Positions 49,329-61,725 are shown, numbered from the stretch's first letter. The stretch: 64,000 bases of DNA from Eopsaltria australis (GCA_034509425.1 JAVTVJ010000011.1:7640001-7704000); one strand, 5' to 3'. Made by a program: numbers and translations. The notes: generated from the letters alone by a model not told the origin.

Positions 49329-49358
49329 TGCATGCTCAAATTCAGATTTGAGCATGCA
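49329..49358. repeat. 13-bp perfect hairpin with a 4-base loop
   Basis: tgcatgctcaaat (49329-49341) and atttgagcatgca (49346-49358) are exact reverse complements around tcag. The hairpin lies a few bases from the 3' end of the adjoining reverse-oriented CR1. Mixed base composition makes it a strong cruciform or RNA stem-loop candidate. Confidence 0.85.
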
Positions 49359-49361
49359 GTC

Positions 49362-49772
49362 ACACAATCACAGAGTGGTTGAAGCTAGCAGGCACCTCTG
49401 GAGGTCATCATCCAACCCCCTACTCAAGGAGGGTCACATACAGCCAGCTACCCAGAACATGTCTAGATTTTTTTTAAATCTTCTAGGAAGGAGACTCCAA
49501 AACCTCTCTGGAAAGCTTACTGTAGAGTTTAGTCACCCTCACAATAATAAAGTGTTCCCTTATGTCTATGGACCCTCTTCTGCTGATACTGAAAATAGTA
49601 CATTTGTTCTGTGTCCATCTCCTCTTCAGGTATTTACATATATCTGTAAGATGCCCCATAAGCCTTCTCTTCCCAAGGCTAAACGGTTCCAGTTCTTTCA
49701 GTCTTCCTTATATGTGAGGTATTCCGGCCACTTAATCATCCTTGTGACCTTTCATTGAACTTCATAGTATGC
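49362..49772 (-). mobile_element. CR1 LINE 3' fragment, reverse orientation
   Basis: The plus strand reads the reverse complement of CR1: cacacaatcacagagtggttgaagctagcaggcacctctggaggtcat, ccaaccccctactcaagga, ggagactccaaaacctctctgg, aggtatttacatatatctgtaagatgcccc, agccttctcttcccaaggctaaacggttcc, and ttaatcatccttgtgacctttcattgaac. It is the 3' UTR and the last part of ORF2, 5'-truncated at about 49772. One frame is open on the plus strand through it (49282-49758), an antisense artefact. Confidence 0.92.
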
Positions 49773-50169
49773 TGAAGAAAGATAGAGTTTCTGTTGATAA
49801 AAATATTGGCACTTTTACATGCCACAAAGGAGAACAAAAAGTAGACTTTCAAAAGAAATGTCCCTGTGCTTTGCTGTAGAGTAGTGAACTCTATGGCATG
49901 ATTGGAAAGAGCCATTTCACGCCAGAACTGAGTTCTGGGAAACGTATAATTCCGTCTTTTATTGGAAATGTGATGTAGATGACATAGCCAATTGTTCATA
50001 GCATCTTTTATTCGACTAGAGGTTCTGACCATTATTCTGATCACCACATCTTCATAAGCAAACGACTACATAAAGAGATAAGAACTTCTAATACAGGCAG
50101 ATGGTAGCTAGACTGAAGAAAATATTGCTTAATAATTTTTTTTCCTTTGCTTCATACAGTTATTCTCCT
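49773..50169. other. Unique DNA, no gene recognised
   Basis: About 400 bases. A 103-codon minus-strand frame spans most of it (49736-50047) but matches nothing I know. No repeat is recognised. Confidence 0.45.
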
Positions 50170-50490
50170 GTGGCAGGCTGGGTGCCAATAATTCGGGGTG
50201 GTGAGACATGGGACTAATACAAAATGTGTTCAGATTATAGTTGGGCTAAAATAGAAGCAAAGTTGAAAACAAGCAAAGTTGAAGTCAGGCAGTTTCAACT
50301 TTATAAACTTCCTTGCACTAGTTTAGAAATATTACTTGTGATGAAGCAAATCTGTTGGTTCTGGTGGGTGTAGAGCCCCCAGTGCAAGCTGTGAGATCTC
50401 TAGCCCAAAGAATCAATAAATCTTCTAATTGTGTCATGCCACGTCTGTGATTTAGACTGCAATATATTCTGTGATTTGTTTAATAAACTT
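50170..50490 (+). mobile_element. Possible old solo LTR
   Basis: The segment opens tgtggcaggctgggtgcc and has LTR-like layout: a TATAAA-like ctttataaac at about 50302, then gagcccccagtgcaagctgtgagatctctagcccaaagaatcaataaatc with an AATAAA polyadenylation signal at about 50413, followed by a T/G-rich tail and a second taataaac. The heptamer gcaggct occurs near both ends (about 50173 and 50491) and might be a duplicated target site, but the TG...CA ends do not fit it exactly. The likeness is to avian ERV LTR U3/R/U5 architecture, not to a consensus I can name. Confidence 0.3.
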
Positions 50491-50491
50491 G

Positions 50492-51879
50492 CAGGCTTAA
50501 ATACCATGCGTTTGTGGGATGCTCCCCTGGGATTCATCCTTAAGGTTGCCCAAATGTATCTCCTCTTCCAGTGACCTACGTAGGAAGTGACATGAGACAT
50601 GTGGTGGTTTAATTAGCAAAATGTTGGCATCAGATTAATAAAGAGAATATCCTTTTCTACAGTTTCTGTTTCATATAAATATCTCTCACAGAGCTCTGGT
50701 TCCATATGGCAATTAGAAGTACTTGTTAACATAGTTGTTTAGGTATATGGATAATGAAGGTGAATTTTCTCCAAGATTGAAAGAAATAAGGATGGACAGA
50801 CTTGTTCAGATGGAATCCAAACTCACTAATCCATGGACAAATATTCATTGATTTTTTAAAACTCAAACTTATATTGTAAGCTTCTAATATTCTCATTTCT
50901 GGGTAGTTTTTTTAAAAATTATAATTGCTATTTTTAATTAGTTTTTATTTATTTTTGCACTGCTAAGGATACTTGAAAATAAAAGTCATTATTCCATGAA
51001 AAAAAATCACCATCTCACAGAAACACTCATAGAGTAATGGGAAATTTGATTATCTGCATGAGTCGAGTATAGTTTTTAAATACAGTGAAACACTGTGTAC
51101 TGGATTTAAAAAAACCAAACCCACAAAAATAACTGTAGTTCATTTATTCAGCTGATTTACCTTCTAATTTTAGAACACCCATCAGAAGAGAAAAAGAATT
51201 TTTGAATTTACAGACTTTCAGAATCTTTCATAGATTCTTTCAGTCTGCTTATTGTTTGAGAGGTGAATTGCAAAAGTCTGTGTTTCATGTACAATATTTA
51301 ATGTTTTATCGATGACAACAGAAGCCATAGCAATAGCAAGACTGCACATTTATGCAGACTAGAAGTGCAAGAGGAAGATCCTTTAGGGAAACTTCAGTGA
51401 ACAAAAAGCCTTGAATTAAGATTGCTCATCAAAAATTTCCTCCTGATTTGGAAAAAACGTCTTCAACTTTCTTGAGTCTAGGCGTGTAGTGTCATGCTTT
51501 GTATAATTGACACCAAGGCTGCTAAGATAAAGGAAAATGAAGGTGAAACTATGATGATGATTTTTCATTTTTTTATTAGCCTGAAAGTGAAGCTTGGGAA
51601 TATTACAATCCTCACTGCATTAAGTTTTATATTATCCTTTGCTCTTCTTTTACTAATTTCAACTTCTTAAAAGACAGGAATAGTTCTGTTATCTGCGTGT
51701 CTTCCAAAGAGCAGCTTTTAGCAACAGAAAAGGAAGACCTTAAACAAATCAGAGACAGATTTTGACAAATAGACTAAATAGCCAGATAGATGACTGAAGT
51801 TCACGACTGAAAAAAAATCCTATGCTTTATCTCTATAAAAAGAGTGCTTCATTTCTTTGGACTTCTGTCATCATCTGTG
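50492..51879. other. Unique AT-rich non-coding DNA
   Basis: No gene or repeat recognised. Includes an AT-rich patch at about 50900-51010. The next element is the CR1 that begins near 51880. Confidence 0.5.
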
Positions 51880-53547
51880 ATGAGGAAGGCCAAAGGCTCA
51901 CTTGGAATTTAATCCGGCAAGGGATATCAAGGACAACAAGAAGGGCTTCTGCAAGTACATCAGCAGCAAAAGGAATATAAGGGAAAATGTGGGACCACTG
52001 CTGAATCTGATGGGTGTCCTGATGGTGGAAGACACAGAGAATGTGGAATTACTGAATGCCTCTATGGCCTCGGTGTTTACTGCTGAGGTTGACCCTTGGA
52101 GTCATGGACCTCAGAAAGCTGAAGAAAGGAAGACTTCTCTGTGGTTGGGTTGGGTTAGAGATTGGCTAAACAGACTCAATACCATAAACTGATGGGCCCT
52201 GATGGGATGCACTCATGAGTGTTGAGGTAGCTGCCAAATAGTGTTGCTAAGCCACTCTCCATCATCTTTGAAAAATGATGGAGAATGGGAGAAGTGCACA
52301 TGAATGGAAGAAGGACAATGTTACTCCCGTCTTCAAAAAGGGCAAGAAGGAAGACTGGGGAAAGTACTGGCCAGCCAGCCTCACCTCCATCCCTGGAAAA
52401 GTGATGGAACAGATCATCCTGGAGGTCATCACCAAGCATGTAGAAGAAAAGGTCATCAGCATAGATTCAACCGGGGAAATCATGCTTGATTAATCTGATA
52501 ACCTTTCATGATGGCATGGCAGGATGGATTGATATGGGGAGAGCAGTGGATGTTGTCTACTTTTACTTCAGCCAGGTTTTTGACACTGTCTCTCATAACA
52601 TCCTTCATAGGTAAGTTCAGGAAATGTGGATTAGTCGAATGGACAGTGAGATGGTTCAAGCACTGAACAAAGGTGTGGAATGCATCCTTAGGAAGTTTGT
52701 GATGATACAAAACTGGAGAGAGTGGCTGATACACCTGCAGGCTGTGTGCCATTCAGCAGGACCCTGATAGACTGGAGGGTTGGGTGTGGAGAAACCTAAT
52801 GAAGCTCAACAAGGACAAGTGCAGGGTCCTGCCCCTGGGAAGGAATAACCACAAGTACCAGCACAGGTTGGTACTTAACTTACTAGAGAGCAGCTCTGTG
52901 GAGAAGGACCTGGGAGTCTCGGTGAATGACAAGCTGATGATGTGCCAGCAGTTCTCTTGCAACCAGAAGGACCAATACCCTGGGGTTCACTGGGGAGAGT
53001 GTGGAGAGCAGGCCAAGGGAGGTGGTCCTCCTCTTCTACTCAGCCCCACTGAGGCCACATCTGGCTCTGTGTACAGTTCGGGGCTCCTCAGTACAAGAAA
53101 GCCAAGGAAAGGATTGAGTGGAATGCCCCGACAATTATTAGGGATCTGGAGCATCTCTCTTATGAGCTGGGCCTGTTAATCTAGAGAAGACTGAGAGGAG
53201 ATGCCATTAATGTATATAAATATTTCTAAGGCAGGTGCCAAGAGGATGGTGCCAGTCTTTGAATGGTGCCCAGAGACAGGACAAGGAGCAAAAAGGTCAT
53301 AAAATAAATGACAAGAAATTCCACCTCAGCATGAGGAACTTCTTTATACTGAGGTAGCAAAGCACTGGAAAAGGCTTCCAGGGAGGTCATGGCGTCTCCC
53401 TCTCTGGAGACATTCAAAACCCACCCGGATGCATTCCTGTGTCATCTGCTCTAGGTGACCCAGCCTTGGCAGAGGGGTTTGACTAGATGATCTCCAAAGG
53501 TCTTTTCCAAACCTAACAATTTTGAGATTCTGTTAATCTGTGAATCA
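51880..53547 (+). mobile_element. CR1 LINE, 5'-truncated, about 1.67 kb; longest copy here
   Basis: The copy starts in the linker between the endonuclease and RT domains (ggaaggccaaaggctcacttgg, then caaggacaacaagaagggcttctgcaagtacatc) and runs through the RT and C-terminal regions to the 3' end (gactagatgatctccaaaggtcttttccaaacc...tctgtgaatca). Compared with the family order, a stretch of the RT is missing at about 52660: the text passes from 'gacagtgagatggttcaa' directly to 'ggaatgcatccttaggaagtttgt', so motif B (GVPQGSVLGP) is deleted. It is the same general subfamily as the copy at 14838, with a slightly more complete 5' part. Confidence 0.94.
51902..53420 (+). pseudogene. Broken CR1 ORF2
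   Basis: The linker is open at 51902-52192 (DIKDNKKGFCKYISSKR, a CR1 ORF2 signature). After frameshifts the RT start appears as LTSIPGKVMEQIILEVITKH (52275-52493 frame). Motif A reads YFYFSQVFDT with the catalytic Asp replaced by Tyr (codon 52564-52566). Motif B is deleted. The FADD block is disrupted: tttgtgatgat (52696-52706) lacks one base relative to the family's tttgctgatgac, shifting the frame. C-terminal pieces are open at 52784-53179. It is non-functional. Confidence 0.9.
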
Positions 53548-53723
53548 TGAAATAATGGGCTGAAATATTTTGGTATCCTTCTGACTGAATTAATTCATAA
53601 TTGGTTTTGACTCTCACATGATTGTAAACAAATTCTACTTAGTAGTGTTTTGTGTTCAACTACACATTCAGATTTATATTATTTTTTCACATTCACCTCA
53701 CAGTTACAGATATCTTATTATCA

Positions 53724-53768
53724 GAATAGAATAGAATAGAATAGAATAAAATAAAATAAAATAGAATT
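53724..53768. repeat. (GAATA)n / (AAATA)n pentanucleotide tract
   Basis: About four agaat units followed by three aaaat units. It sits exactly at the 3' end of the reverse-oriented CR1 that follows, so it is that element's terminal repeat, drifted or expanded as a pentamer instead of the usual octamer. Confidence 0.9.
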
Positions 53769-54570
53769 ACTATCTGGAAGGGATCTACAACAGCCACCTA
53801 GTCCAATGGCCTGACCAATTAGTGGCTGACCAAGTTAATGCACATATTTAAGGCCATTGTCCAAATGCCTCTTAAGCACAGCAGCTGTCAACTAGCTCTC
53901 TAGTAAGCCTATTCCAGAGTCTGACCATACCCTCTGTAAAGAAGTATTTCCTAATGTTTAGTCTGAACCTCTTGTGTTGCACCTTTGAGCCATTCCCATG
54001 CATCCTATCACTGGACATGAGAGAAAAGAGACCAGCACCTCTCTCCACTTCCCCTCCTCAGGAAGCTACCAAGAGCCTTAATAGCTCCAAACTAGACAAA
54101 CACAATGTTCTCAGCTACTCCTTACAGGACATTCCTCAGGGCTTATCACCAGTTTTGTTGCCCTCCTATGTACACAGTCAAGGGTCTCCACATCCTACTT
54201 AAATAGTGGGACCCAGAACAAGAAACAGTGTCCATGGTGAGGCAACACCAACTCTGAATGCAGTGGGATGGTCACCTCTGACTGGCTGGTGATGTTGTGT
54301 CTGAGGCATCCCAGGATGGGGTTTGCCTGCTGGGCTGGCACAGCTTACTGCTGACCAGGATTCCCAGATGCCTTTCTGTGGGAATGCTCTTCAGCCACAT
54401 CTCCCAGCTTGTGCAGAAATATTTATACTTGAGCCTGGCATCAGAGTTAATTGTGGTTGAAAGCTCCTCAATTTTATTTATTTGTTTTCTTGTTTATTAT
54501 CAGAGCAGTTGAATATCCATTGTAGAATTTCAAATTGCTTGAGCAATGTGTCAAATTCTCTTTGCATGTG
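53725..54570 (-). mobile_element. CR1 LINE 3' fragment, reverse orientation, about 0.85 kb
   Basis: Reverse-complement CR1 phrases run in order on the plus strand: ctggaagggatctacaacagccacctagtccaa, cattgtccaaatgcctcttaa, gtaaagaagtatttcctaatg, cccatgcatcctatcactgg, cacttcccctcctcaggaagct, ccaaactagacaa, gttgccctcctatgtacacagtcaaggg, aatagtgggacccagaac, ggtgatgttgtgtctgaggcatcccaggatggggtttgcc. Beyond 54455 the likeness weakens, but caatgtgtcaaattctctttgcatg near 54545 still fits. It is a different subfamily from the forward copies, judged by the tail and by the 'ttaaggccattgtccaaatgcc' segment. Confidence 0.9.
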
Positions 54571-55200
54571 ATGAAATAATTTTATTCTGCAAAGACTGTG
54601 CCCCCCAAAAGGGGAGGAAGCTCTCTTTTCTTATTCTTAAATGTATGTAGGTTAGCAAAAGCATTCTTCAAAGGATTTGAGTGAGACTTATGGAACATAT
54701 GCAACTAAATTATGATACTTGCAGAATTCTTCAAAGACTGTGCAACAGGATATGGTTTATACTGTTGTCTAGGTAAAACCATAAACTCAAAGAGCAACAG
54801 ATCTGCAAGAATGATTTTCTCAGAAAATATGCCACTTACGCAAGCTAGACATTTGAAGCTAAAACATTGATTTAAAATACTTGGGGTTAGATTTAATGAA
54901 AAGAATAATAAAGAGTCCTCATGTTGGTTAGTACAGACAGGCATAACATAGGCTTCCACAATTTATTTCATCTATTCACCTTGTCCTGCTGTTACACCAC
55001 TGCTATTTCAATTTTGAGCTTTGTGAACAGAGGCATATCCATGTTCTGAGCTCTACTGGTTAATATAACAGTGATTCTCTTACAGAGGTAAAAGGAGAAT
55101 AAAATAATCAGATTTTCAATTTTTTTTCCTTGTAACCTCCATGTTTGAAGCTAAATTCCAGAAACAGAAAGGTTAGTATCTTCTTTTTACAATGAGGTCT

Positions 55201-55282
55201 TCATGGACTGACTCCCTTTGAAATCAATGGGAGTTTGTGAGAATCATAAATGGCATTGGCAGGGAGTAATTGCAGGGTCAAG
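55201..55282. repeat. Ancient sauropsid repeat fragment
   Basis: gactccctttgaaatcaatgggagttt, followed by cagggagtaattgcagggtcaagg, resembles the 'ctcccattgaaatcaatgggagttt ... ttgcaggatc' motif of old repeats shared by turtles, crocodilians and birds. Confidence 0.5.
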
Positions 55283-58200
55283 GAACAGTGTGTCAGAGCA
55301 CTTATCTCTGATATATTTCTCTCTGCCTATCTGTTAGCAGCAACAAAGAGAGTTTCTTTCATTTTCTTACAGCAACTGGGCCTTTTTAAATAGAGGAAGA
55401 AAAATAAAACATGAATTCATTCTTACTCAGATTTGAATTGAATGAATAGAACTAATGTATAATCTTCTTTCTGCAAAGTGATAAATATTTACAGTGTGTA
55501 ATGAGATTTCATGTCAAAAATTGATGGTATTTATTGTGTTTTAATAAAAGCAGATTTGAAAATGTTAGTTTTATTAAAGAAAAGAAGTGTTGAAAATATT
55601 GCCATTTTCACATTTGCTTTTTCTATGGAGACCTTATATGCAAAGACAGATTTTGAGCTAACTATATTACTATGGAAATCAGTTGCAACAGAGTAGAAAT
55701 GGTATGAAATAATGAAAACATTAATACTTCTTTACACCTTGTTTCATTTATTTATCAGTTACACTCCCCTTTTTTTTCTTTGTTATTAAGGCTCACACAT
55801 TTCAATATTAAAAAGGTTCTCCTTCTCTTTTCATAATTTCTTTTCTTGATTCAAATTTCCAGAATTTATAACAAGAAAGAGACATTTCACACATGACAGA
55901 AATATGAAAGTTAAGGGCACTGCCATGTGCAGTGTCCAAGTTAAGTGCTACACAGACATTTGTGCCTCAGTGAAAAATTATTTTCAGTGATATGTTGTTA
56001 GAAGCTGTATCCTCTCTCTGCTCAATGTTGAGTCTAGTCATCAGTTACTTACAAACTGACTTATGGCAGTACCTTAACAAATGTTGCCATTAAGTAATCT
56101 GCTAAGTCTATAGAGCTCAGCTTTCTTGGGGATTTAAGACACATTAGTCAAAATATCAGTACACAGGTGCTGAGTGCTCGAAAATATCTATGTGTTTCCT
56201 TCCATTTGTATAAAACTTTTAATCATTTAATGTTTCACAAATAGATGAAGCAGGTAATCAGACTTGCTTTTAAGAGGCTAAAAACTCTAAGCAAACTCTA
56301 AAGTAGTTCAATAATATTTAGTTTCCAGGTCATGTAGCTGCAAAATCCCTGTTGGCTGGTATTTATGTTAAATTAGTAAACCATTTTCAAAAGGATAAAT
56401 GCACAAGAAAAGGAGTTTTGTTGCAAGTTAAAAGTATAAAGGAGGGAAGGTGAGGGCAAAATATAGTAAGATGTGAAATTTAGCCTATTTTGTGCAATAA
56501 TGATTTTTTTAGATTGCATGTATGTAACATGCATGTGTGTATTAGCACGTGTAACTCTTTAGATTGGCATTTGTTCTTCAGGCAAACAGAAAGAAACCTC
56601 TTACAGCATCCCTTTAATTGGCATGAAGCCAGCCTTGCTCATTTTCTGCAGCTGGCATGAAAATAAACTCATTTTCCAGAAGTGACCCCCATTATTTCAT
56701 TTTTCCTAGCTCCCAACAAGTTGATGAGCTATAATACAAAGCAAAGCAATTAATTGGTATATGGCATCTTTGTTAGAATAGTAGTGGTGATCAGCAGTTG
56801 GGGAGGAGGAAATAGTCTTGAGCATGTGGTAAAATACAGATTTTCAGCAGAATAAAGAAGTAAAATGGCTTCAGATAGAAGTTACACACTATTTAGTTAT
56901 GGGTTGAGAAGGAAAGAAAGGTCTCATGTAGACCAGACTAGAGATTTCTCAATTAATAGAGAGAGCTTTGGGGAGCTTTTTGGTTTTTCTTTTACATTTG
57001 TTTGCTTTTAACATTCTAAATCTCCCTTCTGCACTTGAAATGCAAGCTTCAGTTTTGGCAGAGATGGACTTCTCTTCTAAGAAGAGGTGTTGCTCTACAG
57101 TGCTGCTCTGCTATGGAGAATTACAGACCAGAGCAGACTGTCACCCAGTAAATCAATATTAAATCTCCTATGGACTGACATCATACATGGCTTGGGCTTC
57201 TGTCTATAGGGCAGTTGCACCCAACCAGTAGATATTTGTTGTGTTTCTTGTTGAACCTTGTTCCACCCTATATCAGTAACTAAATATTGATTGAAGTTAC
57301 ACTTGAAGTTCAGCCTCTTATCCTATTTCAGCATTGCAAACATGGGTCACTGACTGTTCTGGTGGTAATTGAAGTCTCTTCCTTCTTTGTCACTCTCCCT
57401 TTCTCTCAGCACTTCCCTTACTAAAAATGCACAGGAAATTTTAACTTCTTACAGGCTAGAGTCTTCCCTAATTCTAGTTCTGAACCATGGACATTTAATG
57501 GGAGGCCAAACCAGGGAAACCCATGATAAAAAATAAGGTAATATAAAGTAAGTCAGTGAGGCCATTACTGTCACTGGCAGCAGAGATTACAACTCCACTG
57601 TAAAGTACTGCCAAAGCTGGGAAAGATAGAGGGAGGTATTTTACAGAAAGGAATGACTAAGAAGACAGACAGTGCTTCCTAGACAGAAGGTACGAGTAGG
57701 AGATCATTAAAGTAAAAATGGAATATTGCAAGTAACCCATTTTGACACCTGATATTTTTCAGACATAAAGAGAAGAGCAGCAAGATGTAGTGCTGTTGAG
57801 GAAGGATGAAAGAGGTAATTGTGATCTGGATCATCATCTGGATTCCATGGAAATGGCTATGAATTAAGTCTACTATCTATGTTACTTTAGAGGACACAGT
57901 AGAAAGGGGAAGAGCCTGGGGAAACAGGAATGCAAATTGAGAAATTCTTTTTAGCAGCAGTATGACTAACACAGTCAGGTTAAAACAAATTGGTTTTAAC
58001 AGGTTATTTTTAATCCTTGTCAGTTCATCATACTCCCTTGCTACTGGGTGTACAGCTGAAGAGTATAAAGGGTATGGGAACATTAAGCCAGGGATCCGAA
58101 GGATGAGAGGGAAGAGCTAGGCTGTTTAAAATGGTGTTCTTATCAAAACCACTACTCAACAGACTATAACTTTTCTGAATGCTGTGATGCATTCCACATT

Positions 58201-60313
58201 TATTTCCATGATCAAACAGCTAAAACCAATTCCTTCTCTGCACCTACACAGAGGGACAAAAGATAAATTTGGAGTGGATAAGACACTTAATGAGGACTCA
58301 GGGTCTAAAATGCCTCTCCGGTTAAGAACATATATCTTACTGATTTACTGCAGGTCTTTGGAAGCTTACCAAAAGCTCCTAATAGAAATGGTATATTAAT
58401 GCTTCAGTTGTTACTTACACGAGTTACCTTAACCAATAGTGATTTTCTTTTTCTGAAGCCCTTTCTTAAAAATGAGCAAAGTCTTCTGCAAAGCTGTATC
58501 TCAAACCTGGGCTAGAAGACCTTACTACAGGCATAAAGGAAACAGTCAGGTGTCTACCTGCCTGTGAGGTTCTAATTATCTGAGACAGCTGAACTGTAGC
58601 AGATGTGGTGGGTACATATTGTCTTTGTAACATCTGCCTTCTTCAAGGCCATCTAAGAATGTGGGTTTTTCTCTTTTCATGCTGTATCTTTTGATATATC
58701 CAGCAAATGCAACAACTCTGAACCATTAACCACTTGAATGGCATGTGTACTTGTTTTCCATAAGAGAGAATGTGTTCTGTCTTGCTGACAACTGTTGGAA
58801 CTAACCCACCTCACTGCAGAAACATGCAAGTTTGTGAGAAATGTGTGAAGTCTTGGTGTTGCTTACAACTGTAGGAACAGTCACTATGTAAAAGTGAATC
58901 GATGAACAAGTTCCACAGCAGCAACAAACAAATAATCTGTTTGGTCCTTAATTTTGTGGTAGAAACAAACTTCCCAAGGAACTGCAATAAATATCTTGAG
59001 TGACAGGAACAAATGGAAAGACCAATCTTTTGATTAGCCTCTGATGGAAAACAGTTACTTTCACCTATGACAGAGGACAACAGGAGTCCTGAGAGAAAAA
59101 GGTGTCTATGCACAAAGCTGTGCATAAACAAAATGTTGATGGAAGAGCAGGATATGTAACTTCCTTGAAACATGGTGCATGAGAAGGAAAGATGTACAGC
59201 ACCTCTCTATCGGGAAATCCACTTATGAGAGAAGCATAAAAATCAGCAATTATTCAGCTGAAAACCCACAAGAAGTCAGATAAAGGTTATCCGATGGGGT
59301 GGCATCAGTAATATTGACTGTGACCTTCTGCTTTCTGGGAGAAAGGAAGAAAGCCTGCTGTAATTGGAACAGTAATGTCTATAAAATGTTATTAAATTTT
59401 GTTAGCATTGCAATTCTATTCAGGAACACAGCATGTTAGGTGGCAGGACTTCTAAAACACTGCTAAGACTGACTACCTATTGTAAGGCGATAGTCTTACA
59501 AACAATTACTGAGGGGAATATATGTGACTAGTCCCCACATAGTCTTGTGAAGACAGTGACAAGAACAAATCACATGGAATTTGTAGATGAGAAAAACCAT
59601 TGAAGTAGGACATGACAATTTAATGAAGAAGAAGCACACATATGTATTTGCAAAAATATTGAATAGCGTCCGAGGGCTATATTCAATGTAAGAGAAAAAA
59701 GATTAGAAAGTCTTTACTTGTTTTTGTGACTTTAAAACATCTACTGATACTAAAATGGACTTCCATGTTATTGAAGAACATTTCTAGACAAGTGAAGGCT
59801 CCACAACTGTCAAATTTTTTTGCATGACATTATATTTATAAACATGTTTATAAACAGGAAACAATCTGAAAAAAATGTCAAACCATCCGTAATAATTCTT
59901 GTTTTATGTTTTCTGCAAGATAGAGTTCATGCTGACCATACACTGAGCAGCGGTGGGTAACTGTTTCAAGATATTGCAACCTAGCTTTGATGCCATTAGT
60001 GGTAAATCCATCCCAACTTCAAGTGACAAAATCACAAAGATGAAAAGATTGTGGAAATTTTAGCCCACCAGTGAGATAGCTGGTCTACATATATCACATT
60101 TTACTGAATATCCTTTCCTTTGTTATCAGCCTGAGATTCACCACTGGATCCATCCAATCTGTAATCTTTTGCCTGTTGGAACAGCTAATAAACATTTAAA
60201 AATAACCAGACCAAAGGTCATTAATTTAGTTAGCAGTGTTTCCTGTAGTGATTCTCTTTAACCTTTCTTCTGATCATCTTATGACACATAGGTTACGTGT
60301 TTCATTCTGGTCC

Positions 60314-60455
60314 CTGGTATAAATCAAACTTAAGTCCATTTCAGCAAAGAATGATACAAAGAGATCAGTGCTATGTGCTGAGACATACAGGCTGACTGTC
60401 TCAGCTGGCATAAACTGGTGTAGTTGCAGGAGGGCTAAGTTATTTTACCCTAGAT
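60314..60455. repeat. Ancient palindromic sauropsid repeat fragment
   Basis: ctggtataaatcaaacttaagtccatttcag and, further on, tcagctggcataaactggtgtagttgc match the two arms of the old hairpin repeat built around 'ctggtgtaaat...gtccattga...actggtgtag'. The arms are diverged. Confidence 0.5.
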
Positions 60456-61645
60456 GAGAATCTCTTTATTGTGTCTCTCAGAATAAGCCTTTATTGAGCC
60501 AAGCCCAAGGGGAGAAAGGGAGAGAAGAATGATGGAAAGAAGGAGACCAAAAGGTACGCAGGGCAGAAGTACACAAAACCCTCTTCCCCTATCACTGATT
60601 ACAAATTATTATACAAGCTGAGCCCCATATTGTATACTTCATTTACAGTAATTGTACAACAGCTGTATAATAGGTGTAGTTTAAGGTATGAGTGTTGCTC
60701 AGAGTGTAGCTTAAATGTCCACAGTGAGATGTGAATATGAATATGAATGGTCCTGACTGCATAGTAATTGGTGGTATTATGGGAGTGAATGGAAAAGCTA
60801 CATATGGATGAATGGGTGGGGCTAGGGAAGGGCGCAGCACGAGAGACTAATGGTAGATTTTATTTTCTCACATAGATGGCTTTTCCTTTAAATAATTAGC
60901 CAGCGGCAGTCGAAGCAAATGAAAAGAAAGAGAAGGAGACTAGTTTGGCACACTGAAGCTCTATACTCATTACATTAAATCATTCCAATTTCCCTCTCTT
61001 CACCCCACATACCTAGACATTGATCCATCCACATTAAACTTGTAACAAGTTCCAGCCTGCACAGGGAAAAAGGAAAGGTTTTGAGAATGTGATAACGTTA
61101 AAGCAAAAGCATTGGTTGTACAATATACCTTAGAACTCTAAAAAAAAGCCAAACCAAAAGACCCCCAAAAATAACCAGCCTGGAAAGGAATCATTCTTTT
61201 TCACACATACTACTGGTTTATGTGTGTTGCTGTTAGGGTGTTAAAAATGAGAGGTGTATGCTGCTGTGCGGGAATGATGAGTTTGGAGTCAGAGCTAAGA
61301 ACAAAATTATATTTGTTCAGTTTTCATCTTCTGTTACAATAAAATTTGGAAAGAACTTTTCTGGTTTTGCTTGGGTTTTTTTTTCCCCTCCTATTTTCTT
61401 TATTATTTTTGTGAATTCAAGTGTTTGGCAATCTGTCCCTTTGATCCAACTGGATATGTAGTTATCAGTCAAATTATGAAATTTTGATTACTTGGGTGAT
61501 TTGTACAATTTATTTCTGTATCCAAAATTCTGTAAGCGCAAAGGAATAACTGTACTTCATGACAGGAGAGAGGTTTAAAAAACCTTGTGAATTATTTTGC
61601 AGTATCACAGATAGCCACTTATATTGAAAGTTCTCATAAACTCAG

Positions 61646-61725
61646 AGGCTGATCCCGCAGATGTTAACACTTCAGAAAACTTGAATTCAGCGTGATTTGC
61701 TCACCCAGTACATGTGCTCATGTCC
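61646..61725. repeat. Ancient sauropsid repeat fragment
   Basis: gaggctgatcccgcagatgttaacacttc, then gaattcagcgtgatttgctcacccagtacatgtgctcatg, resembles the old repeat 'gatcctgcaa...cttac...ttgacttcaatgggactactcacatgag'. Confidence 0.4.

Noticed and set aside
49282..49758. 158-codon plus-strand frame
   Set aside because: Antisense reading of a reverse-oriented CR1; not a gene.
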